Shown here in pieces: positions 35,408-45,759 of a stretch of DNA of 64,000 nt. Below the pieces are notes generated by a model, which was not told where the DNA came from, did no database searches, and saw nothing but the letters and a program-made list of their open reading frames with translations. Position 1 is the stretch's first letter; every line of letters starts with the position of its first letter. Source of the stretch: Blakeslea trispora (lineage: Eukaryota > Mucoromycota > Mucoromycetes > Mucorales > Choanephoraceae); the NCBI GenBank assembly GCA_025331445.1, contig JAIWNE010000015.1, positions 1-64,000 on the forward strand, given 5' to 3'. A program made the position numbers and the translations under genes.

Positions 35408-37004
35408 ATGTCTCAAATCTCACACAGCAATATTTCTATTAAAGCAAAAAATATTTCAGTAAATTTTGGATCAAAGCGGGAGCGATGTAGGCTCAAGATT
35501 TACTTTCATGAAAATCATATCCGTACTCATTCTTCTTCTTTAGCCACAAGCCCCGCTACCAGCAACTCCACCGTGTCTACTGCGGAGGTCAAGAGGTCAA
35601 GAAAGGTGAGATACTTTCTTGGCAAAGGAAGCAAAAGCTGGACCCCGGAAGAGGAGGTGAGTGGCTAAATAGATATCAGCGGCTGAAACATGACTAACTA
35701 TTGATTTTAGTTGATGTTGGGTGATGTTAACATCACCAAAATGCTTAAGAAATTCAGAAATCTGTCGATTTCTGAAGCTGATAAGACAGGAAGCATTAAC
35801 AGCTTGAGAGTCTTGCAAGTGTTTATAGAGTCATGCCTTATCTTCTTCCCTTCATGTACTAACGTTTAGTTGCTCTCTTTTTTTAGGGCCCTCTCTCATG
35901 TCTTCCCTATCAACGAGTTTGACGCTGACCTTTGTATCACCAAGTACTTTGGTGAAAAAGAAGCCGATGCTCTGAAGGAAGTTGCTGCTGGCTTTAAGCC
36001 CAAAATTGGCCGTGCACCAGCAAAAGCACTTATACTGTGCAAGAAGATTGCTGATGTAAGTAATATTAGTTGAAGCTGATGACCTTTTCTAACATCACTT
36101 TTTTTTAAAAAAATAGGGTGAAGATGAAGAAGACGAAGAAGACGAAGAAGGCGATGAAGCCAATTGTCAAATGATGCATGCTATCAAAGACTTGGCTTTG
36201 GGAGAAAAGAATTGCCGCGCTTTGGCCGCCCAAAACTCTGAGGCCACATTTATTGACAAGCATCTTACCCCTGTCATCAAAAGAGTCCTTTTGGATGGCT
36301 CTTTGAGAGGGCACACATATGCCATGTAAGTATATGTACATTGGAATTTATTATAGATGCTAACCAATGTATTTTCTTGCTCATGTATAGTGCTGACAAG
36401 GCAGTTGAAGGAGGCTTGAAACCCGATTTCATGATCGGTGTTCTGAAGAAGAAGAAGAAGCACTTGTTCTTTTTTGTTGAGGTTAAGCGCCCCAACATTC
36501 AGAGCAAGTATCAGCCAGAGGAAGATATGGTGAAGTTGTTGAAGCACATGAAGTCATCAATTGATGATCAGCTGCACGCTGGCATCAATGATTGTATGTC
36601 TTTTGGGCTCTTAGTTGAAGGTATGCTTTTATTTTGTGTGTCATTTGGTTACAAGAGAACATACTATTTAACTCGAATATTCTTATAGGGTATAGAGCCA
36701 CCCTAATGAAGATGACTCTTCCTTGCCCTGGCATTTATATGCCAGTGGCCATCAAACGTTTTTCTTTGGTGGGGGAGATACACCAGCTTGTGCTTTTGCC
36801 TTCTGTTGTTGAAGCCTTTTGGTTTGTGAAGGTAATAATTATGAGCATGCTAATTTTAGTAACAACGTATTGACATGAATCATATAGTGCGAACTTCACA
36901 AGTTCCAAGCAAAGGTTTTGGCAAAAGCCAGCAACAAGGAAAAAGAAAGGACAAGAAAGATGATTTGTCCTTCTTTCATCACCAAATTTGAAGCAAAGAA
37001 GTAA
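35408..37004 (+). CDS. PD-(D/E)XK nuclease-like protein, copy 2 (intact)
   Basis: Seven exons (35408-35656, 35711-35814, 35887-36055, 36117-36325, 36391-36620, 36689-36831, 36888-37004) join in frame to 406 residues. Intron 2 uses a GC donor (TT|GCAAGT). The N-terminus is basic and serine/threonine-rich. A helical region (VNITKMLKKFRNLSISEADK) and an acidic tract of about 11 D/E residues (from about residue 176) follow. The core shows GGLKPDFMIGV (Asp256) and, 18 residues later, FFFVEVKRPN (Glu274, Lys276), the D...ExK arrangement of PD-(D/E)XK nucleases. A hydrophobic QLVLLPSVVEAFWFVK stretch and a lysine-rich tail end the protein. Function is unknown: an effector-like, transposon-linked or defence nuclease are all possible. 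The motif assignment is inference from pattern only. Confidence 0.75.
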
Positions 37005-37017
37005 AGCTTTATACTGC

Positions 37018-37087
37018 TTTTCTCTTTCTTTCCTTCTTTCCTTCTTTCCTTCTTTTCTTTTTCTTTCTTTCCTTCTTTCTCTCTCTT

Positions 37088-37118
<31 letters not shown>

Positions 37119-37160
37119 TACTATTATTATTACTATTATTATTATCATTATCACATTAAA
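37018..37160 (+). repeat. CTTT/TTA microsatellite tract
   Basis: A pyrimidine tract of TTTC/CTTC units passes into about 20 TTA/TTAC units. Copy 1 has only a short version of this region (21830-21860), so the tract expanded after duplication. Confidence 0.85.
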
Positions 37161-37261
37161 ATTAATTCTTATTATCATGTATCATAATCACTACTATGGT
37201 TTTCATGATCATTATCAATAATTACATTTGCTTTGGAGCAACAAAGCAATCACAGTTTATT

Positions 37262-37624
37262 GTGCTGCTGCTGCATAAAGTTCACACATAATAACAAATG
37301 AATGATCACACTTTCGTCATGGATAGGTATGTTTGTAGTCATTGCAGACTCACTTCATTCGCATTTCGCCTACAGCCATTCCAAGCAGTGATTATTCATC
37401 TGTATCTCACACAATTGGGCCTTCATCATTTTCACCTCTTGTGCTTATAGAAATCAGTATTTGCTTTTAAAACACCCTCTCAGTGTTTCTTCTGTTTCGA
37501 GTGAGCTGATATTGACAAATAGACTTTAGTGACGGGACAATATAACTTTCTCAAAAACGACTGTTGTTTTGGCTTAGATTGACGATTGGGTTTATCATAA
37601 AAAGAAAGAAAGAAAAAAGCCATA
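37262..37624 (+). repeat. Conserved 3' flank of nuclease-like copy 2
   Basis: Counterpart of 21951-22304. It begins near TAAAGTTCACACATAATAAC and ends at AAAAAAGCCA. It is nearly identical between copies although noncoding. It could be a recent duplication tract, a 3' UTR/terminator under constraint, or part of a mobile unit. Confidence 0.85.
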
Positions 37625-38195
37625 TGAACTCTGGCCCAACGACATCTATGAACTTACAAATATGTATAATATTCACTAGGTGTACGGTGCGATCCATATC
37701 GTTACTATCATCTTTGGCTTGCAAAAGAGCCCTGAGCAGCAGTATTTTGACTATCTTGCTGTGACATGGGGAGTATGTAGAAAGAAAGAAAAAAGAGAGG
37801 TGGTTTATTTTTTTTTTTTGGCAGACAAAGAGAGCTCTTTTTTTTTTCGGCTATTGTTTGTTGGGTCTAACCCAGACAAAAGAAAGAGAGCGATCATTGA
37901 TTTTCAGACCAATCCGGGGCTAATCTTTCGGCTGCCAATTCAGCAGATATACGAGTGGTAAAGTGAACAAAGGTACATGTGTTCTCTTGAGCAATGACAA
38001 TAGATTTGATATCATCAAAGACATACAAGAAAAAGCCTCTATGATTTCAACGTGAATAAGATGTATAAAATCCCTTCTTTTTTTAGAAGGTTGGCTGCAG
38101 ATCTTCTTGTGTAATGTCAGGTTTTACGCCTGTGACAAATAGAGATGTCTAGAAGATTTAGTGAGATAAAAGTGGTCAATATCATTGGATGAATT
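37625..38195. other. Spacer with coding-like debris
   Basis: The stretch from 37680 to 37760 reads VYGAIHIVTIIFGLQKSPEQ on the plus strand and looks like a remnant of a coding sequence, but the family is not recognised and the frame soon enters T-rich DNA. No intact gene. Confidence 0.45.
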
Positions 38196-38584
38196 CACCT
38201 TTTCCAGAAATAGGTTGCCACTCCCAAGAGAAGAAGATTGCACTTTAAATTTTTTTTTCAAGTTGCGCTATTAAAAAAAAAGAGTTCAGATTACACACTT
38301 CTTAACACTTGCAAATCTCAAGCAGATAAACACAACTTCAAGACTCATTGATGCTTGTAACAGTTGTCTGCTTAGAGAATCTTTATGGCTTCTGCCAAAA
38401 TGCTGCCTCCAAATGACAAGTATTGCTTAAACAAAGAACTTCTTTAAACTGGACAATGTCTATAAGAGTGTGCAATCTGAACTTTTTTGTCAGCGCAATC
38501 TGAATTCTTTATTAGCGCAATTTAAAAGAATTTAAAGTGCAATCTTCTTCTCTTGGGAGTGACAATCTATTTATGGAAAAGGTG
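38196..38584. mobile_element. 389-bp hairpin MITE with CACCTTTTCC ends
   Basis: Long inverted arms: CACCTTTTCCAGAAATAGGT... from the left matches CACCTTTTCCATAAATAGAT... read back from the right end. Both continue through CACTCCCAAGAGAAGAAG and ATTGCACTTTAAATT. Farther in, GCGCTA and TTCAGATTACACACTTCTTA repeat with small changes, and the right arm carries a duplicated TTCAGATTGC block. No coding potential. A truncated copy is at 18536. The target duplication is not clear. Confidence 0.85.
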
Positions 38585-38672
38585 TATATTTTAGTTATTT
38601 TTATATTTATTTATTTATTATCCTTTTATTTTTTCTCTTTTTCTCTCTCTTTTCTCAATCTATTCACATAAA

Positions 38673-40023
38673 ATGAAGGCTCTTATTCTTGTTGGTGGTA
38701 AAGTCATGTGATCAAACAGAAACCACAAGAAGATGAAACTAAACATAAAATAGGTTTTGGTACACGTCTTCGACCTCTTACACTCACTCTTCCAAAGCCC
38801 TTGGTTGAGTTTGCCAATCGTCCTATGATTCTTCACCAAATTGAAGCTCTCTCAAAGGTAAATAAATTAAATAAAAAAAAAAGGGGGGAGAAATTGGGCT
38901 TAGAGTTATGAGATCTGACTTATGGATGAATTTTAGGCTGGTGTAACTGATATTGTCTTGGCTGTAAACTATCGACCTGAAATCATGGTGGCTGCTTTAA
39001 AAGAATATGAAAAAGAATATGGTGTGAGTATTACTTTCTCAGTAGAGACTGAGCCTCTTGGTACAGCTGGTCCTTTGGCTTTGGCCAGAGAGATCCTAGG
39101 CAAGGATGAATCCCCCTTTTTTGTGCTGAACAGTGATGTCATTTGCGATTATCCATTTGAGCAAATTAGAGATTTCCATGCTTCCCATGGTGATGAAGGC
39201 ACCATTATTGTAAGTAAGAGAGAAAACTGAATAAGCAGCACACACATCAACTCAACTGGGGCGATTAGGTAACCAAAGTAGACGACCCTTCTAAATATGG
39301 TGTGGTTGTCAACCACCCTGAATCTTCAAAGATTGAACGTTTTGTTGAAAAGCCTCAAATCTTTATCAGCAACAAGATCAATGCTGGTATTTACCTCTTT
39401 AACCCCTCTGTCTTGGACCGTATTGAAGTAAGTTCAAAAAGAAACTTTGAACAACAACAAAAAAACTCACTTTAAACCTTTTTTTTTTTTAGTTAAAACC
39501 CACTTCCATTGAAAAAGAAATCTTCCCTAATATTGCCAAGGATGGTCAACTCCACACATTTGACTTGGAAGGCTTTTGGATGGATGTAGGCCAACCTAAA
39601 GACTATCTTACAGGTACCTGTCTCTATCTATCTCATCTGTCCAAGCATAAACCTGATCAGGTAGCCAATCCCAATCTGGACTATGTTCATAAGGGTAATG
39701 TGATGGTTCATCCTTCTGCCAAGATTGGTAAGGGATGTCGCATCGGTCCCAATGTCGTGATTGGTCCCAACGTGGTTGTGGGTGATGGCGTTCGTCTCCA
39801 GCGCTGTGTGATTATGGAAGGAGCTCAAGTCAAGGATTATGCTTGGGTTCAGTCTAGTATTGTTGGTTGGCACTCAAGTATCGGTCGCTGGTCTCGATTG
39901 GAAGGTTGTTCAGTCTTGGGTGATGATGTGACCATCAAGGATGAAATCTATGTGAATGGTGGATCCATTTTACCTCACAAATCTATTGCCAACAACATCA
40001 CAGAACCTCAAATTATTATGTAA
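38673..40023 (+). CDS. Mannose-1-phosphate guanylyltransferase (GDP-mannose pyrophosphorylase)
   Basis: Makes GDP-mannose from GTP and mannose-1-phosphate in the cytosol, the donor for N- and O-glycosylation, GPI anchors and cell-wall mannan. Five exons (38673-38697, 38754-38857, 38937-39209, 39269-39427, 39493-40023) give 363 residues, close to the yeast enzyme PSA1/MPG1. The nucleotidyltransferase signature spans the first join ([20 protein letters not shown]). [20 protein letters not shown] is the sugar-phosphate binding region. The C-terminal left-handed beta helix shows hexapeptide repeats ([20 protein letters not shown]). The protein ends in the conserved [14 protein letters not shown]. 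The gene converges on the Aurora kinase gene with only 60 bp between stops. Confidence 0.97.
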
Positions 40024-40083
40024 ATAACCCTTTTCTTTTTTTTTATTAATAAACAACCCTTTTAATGATCTCTATAACCAATA

Positions 40084-41545
40084 TCACTCTATCCCTTTAT
40101 TTAAATGAGACTGTATCCAAGGATCTTTCATCACGGTTGCCATGGAAATACGTTGATAAGGATCTTTTTGAAGACACTAAAATATCAAGTTTTTTTAGTG
40201 TTTTGTTGATGAACAAGTTAAACATGTGTTTTTTTTACTTTGAGTACAAACTGTTTAGCTCCGTCACTGAGATCAGGGGGAAAGGTAATACGACCTTCTA
40301 CAATACGTCGATAAGTAGCCTCATGTCCTTCTTCTACACGGCTTTTAGGGTCTTCAAAGGGTGCTTGACCTACCAATAGTTCATAGCATAGGATCCCTAG
40401 TGCCCAAATATCCACAGAAGCACCATGCGATTGTCGTTTTATCATTTCTGGTGGTAAATAATCTAATGTGCCACAAAATGTATTTCGCCTATATTTTTTA
40501 AATTTCAGTTATCAGGCTTTTTTTTTTTTTTTATTCTTGGTATTTTTTTTTTTTACCTAGGATTTGGATCATAAACTGCCCAACCAAAATCAGCTATTTT
40601 TAAGGTACCGTTTTGACTAATCAAGACTATAGAAAATAAATCATAGGAGTTTGAGTTGTTAGATCAGATAAGAGAAAAGAGGGAAAATAGCTTAGTAAAG
40701 GAAGGAATTTTCTTTAACTATTTTCCAACTTGATATCACGATGAAATACACCTAGTTGATGCATATAGGCCAAAGCATCTGCTATTTCTACAATATACTA
40801 TACAAAAAAAAACATGAGCTTAATTTCCTTCAATTAGATATCTTCTTTCTACATTTGCTGCTTCTGCCTCAGTAAATAATTTGTGTGTCTCTAAGCAGGT
40901 ATAGAGATCACTATCACCAGCATATTCCAACACAAGATAGATTTGTTCTTGATCATGAAAATAACCATATAAGCGTGTGATATTAGGGTGACTGTAAAGA
41001 GTATTAGAGTGCTTTGTCAGTTCCATTTTGGATTTATGCTTACTTGAGATGGCCTTGGATTTCAATCTCTCGCTTAATAAAAGGTTCTACTTTATGCTCT
41101 TCTAGTTCTTTCTTCTTCAAGATCTTGAGTGCCACAATATGTCCTGACATGAGTTCCTGCGCCTTATAGACGCTACCAAATTTGCCTTTGCCCAAATGTT
41201 CTCCGACCACAAAATCCTGAATAGTCCAGGGTGTCGTTCGACTTTTAAGAGTTAGTCAACTCACTCTACCCCCCCCCCTTTCTTTCGAATAACCTACAGA
41301 GAGAGAGGAGTTGTAGGTGGTTTATCGTCGAGAACAGCCACTGTTTCGTTTATGCCGAAATGACGTCGAACAGCAGGTGAATCCATAAAGTCAAGCTCAT
41401 GGTGATCTTGTTTAGCCAACTGTTGATAGAAATAAGATCGTCTGTATTTGTCCAGTGTTAGTTTATTGGGTGTAGTGGGAATACGCGATGTAGTGCTGAT
41501 CACTCTTCTGGGTGTATAATCTACATAATTGAAATCGTCCTGCAT
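40084..41545 (-). CDS. Aurora-type mitotic serine/threonine kinase
   Basis: Seven exons on the minus strand (41545-41298, 41241-41044, 40991-40853, then exons of about 79 and 70 nt between 40803 and 40560, 40488-40239, 40176-40084) give about 358 residues. The N-terminal extension of about 90 residues is followed by the kinase domain. It shows GEHLGKGKFGSVYKA (glycine loop), VALKILKKKEL (Lys), the catalytic loop VFHRDIKLEN, DFG in KIADFGWAVYDP, and the Aurora-specific activation segment RRNTFCGTLDYLPPEM with its phosphorylatable threonine. The C-terminal DPYQRISMATVMKDPWIQSH is typical. Auroras (yeast Ipl1, Ark1) control chromosome bi-orientation and cytokinesis within the chromosomal passenger complex. 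Only 76 bp separates its ATG from the stop of the upstream HAD gene on the same strand. Confidence 0.96.
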
Positions 41546-41621
41546 AATAAGTATATGATGAAGAGTTTTAAAATAAAAAAGAAAAAAAAAGTAATCTCTT
41601 GTAAAAAAATAATTATATAGT

Positions 41622-42404
41622 TTATTGTTGGATGGAAATAGTATAGAGTCCTTCGGGCGTCTTTTGGATATGAACACGATCTAGGCGATTGACAATAAAA
41701 GTAGCGCCTGCTTCCTTTAACTGATCATAAGTATGCGTCGTTGTACAGGCAATGCATCGCATACCAGCCGCAATAGCTGCTTGAACACCAGCAGGCGCAT
41801 CTTCAAACACAACACATTCACTGGGTTCTCTCTTTAAAACCTTGGCTGCCAATAGATAACCTTCAGGATGAGGTTTACCCAAAGTGAGCTTCAAGAAAGA
41901 AAGAGTTAGAATACGAGTTACATTTGAATACCATTTTTTACCTTATCGCCTGTCACCATCTCCTTGGGCAGTTGGATACCAAATTGAGATAATCGAGTAC
42001 TGGCCATTCGGAAAGTACCTGCTGTATTGATCGTCCAATCTTCCGGATTTATCTGACTCAACAAGTTCATCACGCCTGGTAACAGACTGACACCTTCTCT
42101 TTCCATGGCCATTTTATCTTCAAATGCCACCACATAATCTTGAGTAGCCAAATGAGGCATCCATCGCTCTAACGTCTCAATCGTTCTTCTTCCGTGAGAG
42201 GTAGCCAGAATCTATAGAGCAAAATAAATAGGGTGAATAGAGTTTCCCCCTCCTTTTTTTTTGAGTTGTTACCTGAGCAGGTTCAATATTGTTTTGAATG
42301 GCTAATTCTGTCCAGAAACGCTCAACTAAAGGTGTGGTATCAATCAATGTACCATCCAAGTCAAAGATAATAGCACTTGTCTGAATTGCGGTTTCTATTG
42401 TCAT
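41622..42404 (-). CDS. HAD-family sugar/glycerol phosphatase (GPP/DOG-like)
   Basis: Three exons (42404-42273, 42211-41942, 41888-41622) give 222 residues, the length of yeast glycerol-3-phosphatases and 2-deoxyglucose-6-phosphatases. HAD motif I is IIFDLDGTLIDTT (nucleophile and acid/base Asp). Motif II is near WTINTAGTFR, motif III is the lysine of LGKPHPEGYLLAA, and motif IV is VVFEDAPAGVQAAIAAGMRC. Motif II usually reads T-S-G-T in this group; here it is TAGT. The exact substrate cannot be decided from sequence. It shares a 365-bp divergent upstream region with the CIA30 gene. The upstream in-frame extension of 30 codons looks like 5' UTR, so the ATG at 42404 was chosen. Confidence 0.9.
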
Positions 42405-42769
42405 ATTATGGAACAAGAAAGAAGAAAAGAGAGAGAGGGAAATAGAGGGAAACAAAAGGAACCCGTTGGAGCGGGAAAACTTAGTTTGATACAAGCTCAG
42501 AGAGGTGTAGAGTCACTCATTTTGAGTGCTTACAAATAACACAAAACGATCCAAACAATGACTGCTGAAAGTTCTCTCGGTTGACACTAGTTAGATAACC
42601 ATTGCTTTCTTACTTGATCTATCACAATAAAAAAGACCTGCCTCCCTCTCTCTCTCGTTATTGAAATACCCAGCATGCGGAGTTCAGCACTGAACTGAAT
42701 TTGATGTCACTTGTTTGAGGGGAGAGAACAAGGGATTTTTTTTTCCTTTTTTTCGTTTTTTTTCTTTAT
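42405..42769. promoter_or_regulatory. Divergent intergenic promoter, HAD phosphatase / CIA30
   Basis: 365 bp between two start codons pointing away from each other. It contains purine-rich (left) and T-rich (right) leader tracts and a run of CT repeats at about 42640-42656. No coding sequence is seen. A shared bidirectional promoter is inferred from geometry alone. Confidence 0.55.
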
Positions 42770-43577
42770 ATGTTTTCATTATTCAAAAGAACAGCAACTG
42801 AACTTGCAGACTCTAGCCTAAAAGGTGATTTTTTTTAATGGATTTACAGAGAAACTTGGACTAATCTTGTGATGATTTAGCCATCAATATGGATGGTTTA
42901 AGAGGCTGGCAAAAGGAAATGCCTATGGCTGCATTAAAGACAGAAAAGGATAAACAACAATGGGCTATTGGCTGCGATAAAGACATTGGTGGTTTCTCGG
43001 AAGCCAAGTTGGATGTGATGGATGGCGTAGGTCGTTTTCATGGCAAGATCTCGCTTGATTTACCCACCAACCCAGACATCAAACAGAGTGGTTATGCAGC
43101 TATGCGTACCAAGCCTCGAGATCAGACCTTGTTTGGCACACCCTGTTTTGATACAAGTCTGTTTCGATACCTTGCTTTACGTGTCAAGGGCGACAACCGA
43201 AAATACTTTGTGAATATTCAGACAGATGGTGTTGTCAAGACAGATCTATTTCAACATCGTCTCTTTTTACGTACACCAGGTCAATGGGAAACAGTGATGG
43301 TAAACTATTTTATTTGGTCTGTTTTTGTTTCTTTTCAATCTCATGAATTTTATGATAGATTCCATTCAAGGATTTCATATTAACAAACAATGGCATGATT
43401 CAAGAAGATCAACTAGAGATGTTTAGACAGAAAGTTAAGACAGTAGGCATTTCACTGATGGATCGTAAAGAAGGTCCCTTTGAGATTCAACTGGAATGGG
43501 TCAAAGCTATGAATACTGAGTTTACAGAAGGCGATCTTGACCGTATACCACCCAAGCAAGAAACACCTGCTCACTAA
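42770..43577 (+). CDS. CIA30 / NDUFAF1-like complex I assembly factor
   Basis: Three exons (42770-42824, 42881-43299, 43359-43577) give 230 residues. The short first exon supplies a basic, amphipathic N-terminus (MFSLFKRTATELADSSLK) suited to mitochondrial import. The rest is the CIA30 beta-sandwich: DKDIGGFSEAKLDV, GRFHGKISLDLP, GYAAMRTKP, FRYLALRVKGDNRKYFVNIQ, FHSFK-type IPFKDFILTNNGM and VGISLMDRKEGPFEIQLEWV. The family helps assemble mitochondrial complex I intermediates. The first exon is inferred from a clean GTGATT...TTTAG intron keeping frame. A start at the internal ATG (42889) would lose the targeting sequence. Confidence 0.92.
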
Positions 43578-43720
43578 AAAGAAAATTCTTCTTTTTTTTT
43601 GAAATAACCATATATGTATATAGTAAGAAAAGAATAAAATAAAAATAAAAAAGACATCCTCTACTTTTATTATTATTATTATTATTATTGAGATGTTGAA
43701 TGCAGAATGATGAGTAAGAT

Positions 43721-43967
43721 TTAATGAATCAGCTTGAATAAAACAGGTGAATATTGGTACATGGTAATGACAGAGAGAGAGATTATGCTCAAGACAATAG
43801 TGTCTAATAAGTTTCGTAATATTGAGTCAGATGAGTTCACTGGGTATGTATGTGTTAAACCTACTGAATAAAGCCTTTTCCCAAGGCTCCAACATATAGA
43901 GAGCTGTTTGGAGTTCGTATTGGTAGAGTTTGGTAGACAGATAACTGGATATACTTTTAGTGGCCAT
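43721..43967 (-). CDS. Serine palmitoyltransferase small subunit
   Basis: A 61-residue protein from two exons (43967-43865 and 43803-43721), easily missed because neither exon is long. YELQTALYMLEPWEKALF runs into NTIVLSIISLSVITMYQYSP across the intron (TTC A|GTAGGT...TTATTAG|AC). This matches the small activating subunits of serine palmitoyltransferase (human ssSPTa/b), whose M-L-E-P-W-E motif precedes a single membrane helix. The subunit boosts and tunes the first step of sphingolipid synthesis in the ER. Yeast Tsc3 plays the same role but is diverged. Its stop lies about 145 bp from the stop of CIA30, in convergent orientation. Confidence 0.88.
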
Positions 43968-45759
43968 GAGAGTGAATAAATAAGAGAGAGAGAAAAAAAA
44001 AAGAGAGAGAGAGAGAGATAGAGCAATATGTCTTAGCCAATGCTTATTTTGCTGAAAGAAAATCACGTGATTTGAGATTATCCTCTAGTTAACCAATCAA
44101 TGTGCGTTTGAGAGAAAAAACAATAGGTTTTTTTCCTTGGACTAGTATGGCCAATGATTGAATCAAACCGAGAACCATTTTCTTTTAAAAAAGAAAAGAA
44201 AAGATGACTCTTACAAAAAAAAAAAAAAGAGATTTGAAATGCCAACCATGTATTGTTCATTCTCGGGAAGGATTTTATGTTGGAAAATGATTACCTAAGC
44301 AAGACCAAAACTAAGCTTCCTTGTCCTATTTCTAACCCAACACATGCTAGAAAAAGAAATAGGTTTTGATTTACTGCAGACAAAAACAGTAGAGAAAAAC
44401 AATTCTCCTTTTGTGTATGAATTCCTTCACCAGCAAAGAACAATGAGAGTTGTTTAAGAAGACGATCATCATCTGATCATAAGGGGACCACTCTAATTTA
44501 CCTACAGTTCGGATATCAAAAATAGGAATCTAGACTGTCATCACGGCTATCAATGTGTTTTTAAAAATCAAAGTGACAAACAAAAAAGTTACATGACGAA
44601 ATCATTAAAACTTGGATATTGTTTTGATTTACCAGCCCTTAAAAAGAAAATACCACTTTACGCTTCTTTCATCAACTTTGTAGGGTGATAAACAGTCTTG
44701 ACTAGGTTCTTTACTGTTCATTTTCTTTTTTCCCTTTTTCTGCAGTTTTTTTTTGACAGGCTTATAAAAACCTTGATTAGGACTTTTTAGATGAAAGCCA
44801 CACTTGTCATGTTTTTGAAATTTGTCATGCGTTACTCAAATCGCATCTTCTTTTCTTTTTTTCTGTATTCTAGGATGATTGAGAAAATACAAAAAAGGTG
44901 AATGAGATGACATACTTCCATGCATAACATGTTACATGCTTATACTTTTCTCTTCTTTTTACGAGAAACAAAGAAGGGAAGAAGGGGGGGACTTGAATAA
45001 TACAATTGAAACTGCGACCACAATGCTTACCAAGAAAGAAAAAGCAAAAGTGTGTGAGTGAGAGAGAGTAAAATAGAATAAGCCCTCTTAATAAAAAAAG
45101 AAAAAGATGGAATAGTTTTTGTTATTTCTATAAGGGAAATCTGCTTTTCATGTGCTAGAGAATATAGATCCTGTCAGAGTCATGGTTTGACCGACCAATA
45201 AAGAAAGTTGTCTACAACATCAAATGCAGCTCCAAACATAATCGGCGCAAAACAACAACAATGACCTACTAAGAGGACCTAATCAACCTATATCATTCAT
45301 CAGCCACTACATGCTAACAAGAAAAATATAACCACAAAAGAGACCATAAAGACATGTGTATATCCACCTATAGAGTGTCCTGTTATGTATATACTTGTTT
45401 ATTCTAGATGAAAGCACTAGACATTCAAAATAAGGAATACTATATGGAATTTGAATTTGACGTATGACTAGCCCATTCAAGGTCATGATCAGCTTTTGTT
45501 TAAAAAAAATTATTTGAACAACAGATTGAAAAGTTTACATTGTAACATTGCACTATGGAATAACTGCCTATTTGATACATTCTGTTGATGTAGTTACACC
45601 AGAATAACTTTAAATTTAAAATAAAGAGGCTGATATAGATACCAATAAGAGAATCAAGCATATAAAAAAAGAAGCATATTCCTTTGTTTTTTCTCTTTTC
45701 TTCTTTTCTATCATTCTAATTTCTACACTTTTTTATTTTCTAATTACTTCATATAGAGC
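43968..45759. other. Intergenic, upstream region of two genes
   Basis: Nearly 1.8 kb without a supported gene, lying between the ssSPT gene and the membrane orphan, which diverge. An E-box palindrome near the ssSPT start is listed separately. The rest is AT-rich with purine runs (45045-45075 GA repeats). Confidence 0.6.
44060..44073. promoter_or_regulatory. E-box palindrome AAATCACGTGATTT
   Basis: A 14-bp perfect palindrome centred on CACGTG, about 93 bp before the ssSPT start codon. The TCACGTGA core is the preferred site of bHLH and bHLH-zip dimers (Cbf1 and SREBP/TFE class). Its position suggests control of the sphingolipid gene, though no regulator is identified. Confidence 0.55.
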
